A model generated the notes under the pieces. The model saw nothing but the letters and a program-made list of their open reading frames with translations, was not told where the DNA came from and made no database searches. From the NCBI GenBank assembly GCA_020725465.1, contig DYEY01000065.1, positions 1-37,760 on the forward strand: a DNA stretch of 37,760 nt, written 5' to 3'. The stretch is from Dethiobacter sp. Lineage in GTDB: Bacteria; Bacillota; Dethiobacteria; Dethiobacterales; Dethiobacteraceae. Position numbers and translations under genes: made by a program. This document shows, piece after piece, positions 32,132 to 37,760 of this stretch. Each line of letters starts with the position of its first letter. Position 1 is the stretch's first letter.

Positions 32132-33457
32132 TTACTCACCTGCGGGATAGCGGGCAAACAGCAACGTACCGGCAAAGAGAAAAATACCGGCCAGGGGTCC
32201 GATCACCAGTACTCCCAGCGGCCGTTCCCCCGCATAGCCCAAACCTTCCAGCAAAAACCCGAGAAAAAGGGCACAGAGCCCTACAGTCATTTTAACCACA
32301 AAACCCTGTACACCGTAATAAAAGGCCTCGCGTCGCCTCCCCGTCAGCGCCTCGTCGTAATCGGTTATATCGGCCATAATGGCATTGGGCAGGATAAAAA
32401 GCCCTGCCAGCGGGGTGCCCGCCAGGCCCACCAGTATATATGCCTGCCATTGCGGTGAAAGCGGCAGAGGCCATAATCCGATGGTGGGCAGCAATGATAC
32501 GACGATGCCGGCAAAAACCATAACTCCGGTGAAAGTGGCTTTTTTGCCTTTCAGCCTGGCCAGATAATTAACCAGAGGAAAGGAAAGCAGTGCCACGCCC
32601 AGGGAACCCGCCAGCACCAGCCCCGCTTTCTGTTCCTCCAGACCAACCACGGTTACAATAATATACGGCAGTCCCATCAGTACCAGGTGAAAGCCAAACC
32701 AAAAAAAAGGCTGGCAGCAGATATAAGCCACAAAAGGCCGGTTACGCAGGCTGTAAGCCAGAGATTCACGGAAAGAAAAAGCTGTTGCGCCGTCCTGCCC
32801 TTTTTCCCGGACCACAGCCAGCGGGCAGCACAGGCTAAGCAGCGCCAGCAGGCCGATTACCAGCCCCATGTCAGCAAAGCCAAACCTTTCAATCAAAAGC
32901 GCAGAACCGATCATGGCTATCGCCAGCCCTGCTATGTAAAAAAAGGCCAGCAAGCTGGCCAGAAAAAGCCTTTCCTGCCTGCTTTTTGCCACCTCGGGAA
33001 GCAGGGCCAGAAAGGGGCAGGTCACCACCGTGTAAAAGAAGAAAAAAGCGCTTATTACAAAAAGGGCAAAGAAAAAGTTTTGAACGGAAGGGTAAGGCAG
33101 GGGAGGTCGCCAGAGGAAAATAAAGGAAGCGGAAAGAGGCAACCCGCCAAAGAAGATAAACGGCAGGCGCCGCCCCCAGCGACTGCGGGTGTTGTCGCTC
33201 CAGGCGCCGACAAGAGGGTCGGTAACAGCGTCAACCAGCCTCCCGATACCCATGATTCCCCCGATGGCTGCCGCCGACAGGCTTGCCTGGCGGGCCGCCT
33301 CCGGTGGAGGCGCATAGAAATATATGACCCAGGTAACCACAACCTGCATAACCATGGCTATACCCATGTAGCCGGCAGCGTAAAAAACAGCCTGAGGCCC
33401 CTTCAGCCCTCTTTCTTTTCCCGGCACTGCAAAGACAGTTTTTCGCGAAGGAATCAC
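32132..33457 (-). CDS. GPH-family (MelB-like) sugar:cation symporter
   Basis: A 441-residue membrane protein with about 12 helices. The GPH signature is clear: GGIMGIGRLVDAVTDPLVGAWSDNTRSRWGRRLPFIFFGGLPL (first part), and in the second half VNYLARLKGKKATF and NAIMADITDYDEALTGRRREA. Such proteins move glycosides, pentosides or hexuronides with H+ or Na+. No glycosidase lies nearby. The start is GTG at 33457 with a poor ribosome site (AGGG directly before), so the N-terminus is uncertain by several residues. Confidence 0.85.
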   Translation of the reverse strand: MIPSRKTVFAVPGKERGLKGPQAVFYAAGYMGIAMVMQVVVTWVIYFYAPPPEAARQASLSAAAIGGIMGIGRLVDAVTDPLVGAWSDNTRSRWGRRLPFIFFGGLPLSASFIFLWRPPLPYPSVQNFFFALFVISAFFFFYTVVTCPFLALLPEVAKSRQERLFLASLLAFFYIAGLAIAMIGSALLIERFGFADMGLVIGLLALLSLCCPLAVVREKGQDGATAFSFRESLAYSLRNRPFVAYICCQPFFWFGFHLVLMGLPYIIVTVVGLEEQKAGLVLAGSLGVALLSFPLVNYLARLKGKKATFTGVMVFAGIVVSLLPTIGLWPLPLSPQWQAYILVGLAGTPLAGLFILPNAIMADITDYDEALTGRRREAFYYGVQGFVVKMTVGLCALFLGFLLEGLGYAGERPLGVLVIGPLAGIFLFAGTLLFARYPAGE

Positions 33458-33479
33458 CCCTAAATCACACTCTTTAGGT

Positions 33480-33512
33480 TAGGAAAAAGGCGCTGACAGA
33501 GCGTTCCTATGA
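33480..33512 (-). terminator. Weak terminator after the 5'-nucleotidase gene
   Basis: Minus-strand GGAACGCT ... AGCG-CC-TTTTTCC forms a short interrupted stem followed by T5. Modest. Confidence 0.35.
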
Positions 33513-33562
33513 AGTATTGCCTAAGAAACCCTCTGTGCCGCATAATCAGCGGGCCAGCGGCT

Positions 33563-35602
33563 TTACCAGGTCATCCTTACCTGGCGGCGGCTACGCCTGA
33601 AACCACGCAAGAGCAGTGCAAGCAGTATAAGAATAAACAGGAGCGTGAGGACCGGTAACATTACCAGGGGAAAGCTTCTCACGGAGTTTATGCGGCCGGC
33701 TGTATCACCATAGTAAGAATCGATAACAGGAATGCCGTCAGCATTGGCAGGTTGGCTGGCGGCATATTCCACCACCGTCTGCCATACCTTCAGCTCATCC
33801 CCGCCAACCCTGACGATCAGCTCGTCAAGACGGTCCCCCGGAATAACATTACCTTGGGCATCTTTGAGCTCCAGGTTCAGCATGGGCAACATTTTCCCCA
33901 CCATGGGCAGGAAAGAAAGGATATAAGAATCGGTAACCAAATGATACAGTTTCTGATCCCCACGCCGCAGGGTCACAAAACCTTCGTTCCCCTTCCCCTG
34001 GCGCCCGGCACCGGTATAGACTTCAGCCTGGGTCACCGCCCCAAAAGAACCGGGCAGAAGGGCGGAGGGGATCGGCTGTTTGATAACGGGCACAGTAAAC
34101 AGGACGGCGTTACGGGGATCAAAGTCATAGCGCAACCCGGAAAACTGCAGAAAGTAGGTGTCGCCCATCATCTGCTGCAACAGCACGGCCACCTCCAGGA
34201 CGCGGCGCACCTCTTCCCCGGTCAGGTATACGGAAACAATGGGATAGCCGGCATTGCCGTCAGGCCCCACGCCCAACCCCACCAGCTCAGCCAAGTCATA
34301 AAAAGTAATTACCCCCCGGGAATGGGCCAGGGTTCCCGGCGTAATGCCGCCCCGGATAGAGCCGTTGGCCTGAACGGCTATGTCTACTCTCCTTCCGGTT
34401 TTTTGTGAAGTAATGATGCGCATGGCATCTGTCACGAAATTACCTAAAGGCGTCTCCTGCAGCGGAGGCTTGTCAGGAACGGGGAAAGAAGACAGCGCGA
34501 CGGTGTCCAGTACGTGGCTGAAGCGCCCCCCCGTCTTGATTTGAATAAGAGCGTCCAGCTCCCGGGTGAATTTCTCCAGCTGGGCGCCAACCTCCGGGTC
34601 CGGGCGCAGCCGGGAATCCACAGGCAGCAGGTAGGGCTGGTTGTTCTGTCCGTTGCGCAGGCGTACCGTGCCGCTGTCCGCGGCATATGCCAGCTCCAGC
34701 TGCCCCAGGTATTTAAGTCGGGAACCGGACTGAGCGATAATCACCCCATTTTCCGACACCGGTTCATAGAGGGCGGTATGACAGTGACCGCCGATGATCA
34801 CATGTATGCCGGGAACTTCCCGGGCCAGTTCGCGGTCTTCTTCCACCCCGGCATGGGTGACAGCCACGATTACGTCCGCTCCCTGTGCCTGCAATCCGGC
34901 GACGGCCTGCCTGGCTGCGGCCAGTTGATCCGTAAAAGTGATTGGCGAAGGATTGTTGGCCACACTGACCGCATCTTTGCCGATTAACCCAAACAGGCCC
35001 ACTTTCAGGCCGTTAGACAGCTGCATCAGGTGTGTCTGGCGATAAAGCCCCCCGGCCAGAGGGTGTCCCGGCGGGGCTACAGTGTTAGTGGCCAAAACCA
35101 CCGTCCTGTCATGGGCGGCGGGATAGCCCGCCGCCCGGTAGTAACGGGCCAGGTTCTCCGGACCGTAGTCAAATTCATGGTTGCCGATAATTACCGCATC
35201 ATAGCCGATGAGCTGCATCAGGGTAAGCTCCGGGGCAAACCCTTTGGGCACCAGCCAGCTGTAAGGGGAGCCGCCGATATAATCGCCGCCGGAAAGCAAC
35301 AGTACCGGCTCCCCTGCCGCTTCTTTTTTCTCCCTGATTTGTTTTACCGCGGTAGCCAGCCGGGCAAACCCTCCCACGGCAGGATTTGTCAGCTCCGGGT
35401 GATAGTCAGCAGCGGGGGAATGGGGTATTACCGCTGAGTGTTCATCATTGGTATGGAGAATGGTAAAAAAGAGCTCATTTCCGGGGTTCGCCGCAGCCAA
35501 AGGTACCGCTACCGGCTGCAGCAGCAACGTTGCCGCCAGCACTGCGGCAATAACCGCAGCCTTCAAACGGTAACGTCGTCTTTTACCTGTGGACACGGAC
35601 AT
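33563..35602 (-). CDS. Membrane-anchored 5'-nucleotidase / UshA-type metallophosphatase
   Basis: A 679-residue exported protein. Signal sequence 1-38, then the calcineurin-like domain: HTNDEHS (50-56), SGGDYIGGS (about 104-112), GNHEFDYG (140-147), VAVTHAGVEEDRE, GGHCHT. The 5'-nucleotidase C-terminal domain follows, with PLGNFVTDAMR, QANGSIRGGI and LGVGPDGNAGYP. A terminal membrane helix near 645-672 followed by RGFRRSRRQVR anchors it. Such enzymes dephosphorylate nucleotides outside the cell to salvage nucleoside and phosphate. Start ATG at 35602 touches GGGGGG; GTG at codon 3 is spaced better. Confidence 0.9.
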   Translation of the reverse strand: MSVSTGKRRRYRLKAAVIAAVLAATLLLQPVAVPLAAANPGNELFFTILHTNDEHSAVIPHSPAADYHPELTNPAVGGFARLATAVKQIREKKEAAGEPVLLLSGGDYIGGSPYSWLVPKGFAPELTLMQLIGYDAVIIGNHEFDYGPENLARYYRAAGYPAAHDRTVVLATNTVAPPGHPLAGGLYRQTHLMQLSNGLKVGLFGLIGKDAVSVANNPSPITFTDQLAAARQAVAGLQAQGADVIVAVTHAGVEEDRELAREVPGIHVIIGGHCHTALYEPVSENGVIIAQSGSRLKYLGQLELAYAADSGTVRLRNGQNNQPYLLPVDSRLRPDPEVGAQLEKFTRELDALIQIKTGGRFSHVLDTVALSSFPVPDKPPLQETPLGNFVTDAMRIITSQKTGRRVDIAVQANGSIRGGITPGTLAHSRGVITFYDLAELVGLGVGPDGNAGYPIVSVYLTGEEVRRVLEVAVLLQQMMGDTYFLQFSGLRYDFDPRNAVLFTVPVIKQPIPSALLPGSFGAVTQAEVYTGAGRQGKGNEGFVTLRRGDQKLYHLVTDSYILSFLPMVGKMLPMLNLELKDAQGNVIPGDRLDELIVRVGGDELKVWQTVVEYAASQPANADGIPVIDSYYGDTAGRINSVRSFPLVMLPVLTLLFILILLALLLRGFRRSRRQVRMTW

Positions 35603-35661
35603 CCCCCCTGATTTATCATTAATACTCCTCGTTTTAGTGCTATTTACACATGGAATGAAAT

Positions 35662-35683
35662 AATCCTGCCTGTTGACAGGATT
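35662..35683. repeat. Short inverted repeat upstream of the 5'-nucleotidase gene
   Basis: AATCCTG (35662-35668) and CAGGATT (35677-35683), 8 bases apart. It lies in the leader or promoter region of the nucleotidase gene and could be an operator or a small hairpin. Confidence 0.45.
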
Positions 35684-35712
35684 TCTCGTGCCTTTTCCCT
35701 GAAATTTGCTGC

Positions 35713-35747
35713 TGTTTTATTGCTGTGATATCTTCCACAATAAAACA
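35713..35747 (-). terminator. Hairpin after the AT-rich membrane protein gene
   Basis: TGTTTTATTG (35713-35722) pairs with CAATAAAACA (35738-35747), with TGTG/CACA extending the stem. No T-run follows on the minus strand, so it is a weak terminator or an mRNA 3'-end structure. Confidence 0.45.
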
Positions 35748-35759
35748 ATCCTGTTTTTG

Positions 35760-36197
35760 CTACATCTCTTTTTGATATTTAACCAAATAAAAAATATTGG
35801 CAACAATACTGAACAGGTAAGCAGCAGCAATGAGCAGTACCACATTTATTTCAGTCCGCATTAAACTCAAAGCTGTTATCAGCGCGGCAAAGACCACAAG
35901 CATAAAATCAAATGCTTTTGCCTTTGCTTTGTTGCTGATGATCATGTTGCGTTCATCCTTTGATTCAATTTCGATTCGTATGGTCGCTTCAGGATCAGTT
36001 TTCAAAAGGTAATTTTTAATGGCCGCACCCAGATTCTCTCCGAATAAAACTGCGCCTATACCTACACAGATATAAGGCAATATAAACATAATACCCTGCG
36101 GGTCTGACAAGGACTTTACAAGTACAAGTCCAAAAATCATCATTACAATTCCAAATACCGACAGAGTGATGTGCTTTGCGTTCCCATTATTTTTCAT
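35760..36197 (-). CDS. Four-helix membrane protein of unknown function (DUF2178/DUF6442-like)
   Basis: A 145-residue protein with four predicted helices in two pairs (about 9-28, 35-52, 97-113, 117-138). Between the pairs is a cytoplasmic stretch with KDERNMIISNKAKAKAFD. The D-E-R-N-x-x-I-x-x-K-A pattern is typical of small membrane proteins grouped as DUF2178 or DUF6442. ATG at 36197 behind GAGGAGGAAAG. Its base composition is clearly AT-richer than its neighbours, suggesting a different origin. The frame is open through the start into the pseudogene remnant upstream. Confidence 0.7.
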   Translation of the reverse strand: MKNNGNAKHITLSVFGIVMMIFGLVLVKSLSDPQGIMFILPYICVGIGAVLFGENLGAAIKNYLLKTDPEATIRIEIESKDERNMIISNKAKAKAFDFMLVVFAALITALSLMRTEINVVLLIAAAYLFSIVANIFYLVKYQKEM

Positions 36198-37589
36198 TTG
36201 CTTTCCTCCTCGCAGGTAAAGGGCGGCCAGCGCAGGCGCGCCCAGAGCTCCGGCCGCTTCCCCGCTTTCTATGCTCTGCCTGTAGCAGGCTTCGGTCTGT
36301 TCCCTATCCTGCCCCAGCAGGTGGAGGGCGTTGGCCGCGCGCCCTTAGGCCAGGGACTGAAAAAGGGGGCGGCGTGTCCGGCCGGCCGCAGGATGTCCTC
36401 AACCCAAGGCAAAGCCTTTTGGGGCCGGGTCAAAAGCTCGGCGCCCAGGCACAGATTTTGGCAAAGAGCAGATAATCCCCGGCGTTGCGTTTAAAGGCGG
36501 CGTGTTCCTCCGCCAGATCCCGATACCGGTAGAAGCCCGAAAGCTCCGCCAGGCCGCCCCGGCCGCTTTTCCGCATTTCCTCGGTCAGCAGGATTTCGGC
36601 GTACATCAGATAGTTTAGGCTCAGCTCCTCGTGGAGGCCAAGACGGCGGAGAAGGGCAAGCTCCGCTTCCATCAGAGGGACGGCCTTTTCCTCCTGCCCT
36701 GTCACCTGGTAAGCTTTGGCGGCATAGGCACCCACGCAGTGGCGGGAGAGCCAGTCCTTTTCTTCCTCAGAGAGAGACAGGGATTTTTCGTAATAGTGAA
36801 GGCACTTTAGGTAGTCTCCCCGGTAGAAATAAATGGCGGTCAGGTACCGTTCAAACCAGGCCCTGACCCTTGCGCTGCCGCAGGCCGCGCATTTTTCCAG
36901 CATGGACAGGGTCAGCTCCCGGGCTTCACGCAGACGGCTGGACAGGACGAGGTTGTGGATTTTCTCGATAACCACCAGATACCAATCCTCCGGGGGCGCG
37001 TCCTCCGGCAGGGGCAGCAGGCTTTCCAGCAAGCCGCTGCTTTCCTCGAGGGATGCCCTGTTCCGCAGGATTCTGGCTTTATGGGCCATAGCGTAGCGCC
37101 AAACGGTTTGGTCCCGGCCTCTCCAGCTCCGGCAGGGCGGAGCTTATAAGCCTGTCCGCTTCAAAAAACTGCCCCCGGCTGGAAAGGTACATACCCCTGC
37201 CCAGGAGAACCCGGGGGGACAGCGCAAGCTTTTGCGCCTCCATGCACTGGAAATATCCCTGGAGATTGCCGCAATGTCCCTGGCCGAAGGGCCTGCCCAA
37301 AGCGGCGCTGATGCATTGGTGGATAAAAGCGGCGTCCTCCGCAAGCAGGGCGTAATCGGCGGCCTGCTCGTATTCGCCGCGGGCAAAGCAATCGGCCATG
37401 GCCCGGCGCAGGGTTTCCCGCCCCAGGGCGCCGCCGTTTTGCCGCAAAAAGGCGGCGAACAGAGGATGGTAGCGGTAAAGGCTGTTGTTCTGCAAAAGAT
37501 TTATTAAGCTTTTCAAGGATTCTTGTGTTCATCCACTGGGTGCTGTCCGAAAGAGATTGCTGCTTATGATTGTCGTTTGGTCTGAACAT
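36198..37589 (-). pseudogene. Decayed MalT-type LuxR-family transcriptional activator
   Basis: A GC-rich stretch contains consecutive fragments of one protein in different frames. 37589 starts with ATG behind GGTGGGAG (MFRPNDNHKQQ onward). 37516-37079 has NSLYRYHPLFAAFLRQ, the block after the ATPase of MalT-like regulators, then TPR-like helices. 37089-36430 has TPR repeats (YFYRGDYLKCLHYYEKSLSL, AYAAKAYQVTGQEEKAVPLM). About 36440-36360 has ALPWVEDILRPAGHAAP, and 36360-36198 has GRAANALHLLGQDREQTEACY after an in-frame TAA. The N-terminal P-loop ATPase and the C-terminal LuxR helix-turn-helix are both missing. So the gene has suffered at least three frame changes, a stop and deletions. Confidence 0.7.
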
Positions 37590-37601
37590 TCTACTCCCAC
37601 C

Positions 37602-37651
37602 TTTTTATGCTATATTTGTGGTTTTTTGCTATATCCATTATAGCATAAAAA
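37602..37651 (-). promoter_or_regulatory. Extended -10 promoter within GCTATA/TATAGC inverted repeats
   Basis: On the minus strand TGCTATAAT gives an extended -10 (TATAAT at 37637-37642). A perfect 13-bp inverted repeat, TTTTTATGCTATA (37602-37614) and TATAGCATAAAAA (37639-37651), flanks the expected transcription start. A second inner copy of GCTATA (37628-37633) pairs with the right arm. It drives the start of the decayed regulator and looks like an operator. Confidence 0.55.
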
Positions 37652-37760
37652 AGCTTAAAAACCCAGTGTTTTCAAGGGTTTATCAAGGTTTTCCTCTGTA
37701 AATAGTCAGGTCTTATTGAAGAGTTATTGCAGTGGAATCAATTATTAAATATTACCAGAA
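37652..37760. other. AT-rich right edge
   Basis: About 110 bases with no open frame, tRNA or clear hairpin recognised. Confidence 0.5.

Noticed and set aside
1-37760. CRISPR arrays, prophage, insertion sequences, toxin-antitoxin pairs
   Set aside because: Looked for regularly spaced direct repeats, transposase or integrase motifs and small paired genes; none found.

Overview
The window looks like a chromosomal segment of a Gram-positive, spore-forming member of the Clostridia, of the Peptococcaceae / Desulfotomaculum-Pelotomaculum kind. The reasons are a GC content around one half, strong GGAGG-type ribosome sites, frequent TTG and GTG starts, a Spo0E-like phosphatase, S-layer homology (SLH) domains, FtsEX without an outer-membrane context, and an AcuA acetyltransferase. 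The assignment is inferred from gene content only. Almost all genes lie on the minus strand.

Layout. 1-1150 is the N-terminal part of a methyl-accepting chemotaxis protein running off the left edge. It is followed by a small heptad-repeat protein (+) and two tandem tRNA genes, Ala-CGC and Val-CAC (-). 1996-5529 holds acuA, an amidohydrolase, a TPR membrane protein, a Spo0E-like protein and an F420-ligase-like protein. 5661-11294 is a complete peptide-type ABC importer operon (binding protein, two permeases, two ATPases) with a hairpin after the binding protein. Upstream of it is an ADP-forming acyl-CoA synthetase, followed by an SLH-anchored NamZ exo-muramidase, a lipoprotein of the DUF4015 glycosidase-like family, an MFS transporter and a small Cys-rich orphan.

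19752-22754 is the most interesting block. It is an ftsE-ftsX operon whose third gene has the PcsB/EnvC-type coiled coil expected of an FtsEX-activated murein hydrolase, but carries a DUF3048 (YerB-like) domain where the peptidase should be. Next come a DUF2284 metal-binding protein, a GNAT-like protein and a divergent thymidylate-synthase-like protein. The plus-strand trio MoxR ATPase / DUF58 / transglutaminase (25585-29931) runs tail-to-tail into a DUF3810 metalloprotease-like gene with 79 bp of coding overlap. A previously uncalled 42-residue membrane peptide, exonuclease III, a GPH-type sugar transporter and a membrane-anchored 5'-nucleotidase follow.

The right end differs. An AT-rich four-helix membrane protein lies downstream of the decayed, multiply frameshifted remains of a MalT-type LuxR-family regulator. 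The remnant still has a good extended -10 promoter surrounded by GCTATA/TATAGC repeats.

Functionally the window is mostly cell-envelope and housekeeping genes: cell-wall turnover (NamZ-SLH, DUF4015, FtsEX-DUF3048), peptide uptake, and acyl-CoA metabolism with a possible acetylation link. I see no CRISPR array, phage or intact insertion sequence.
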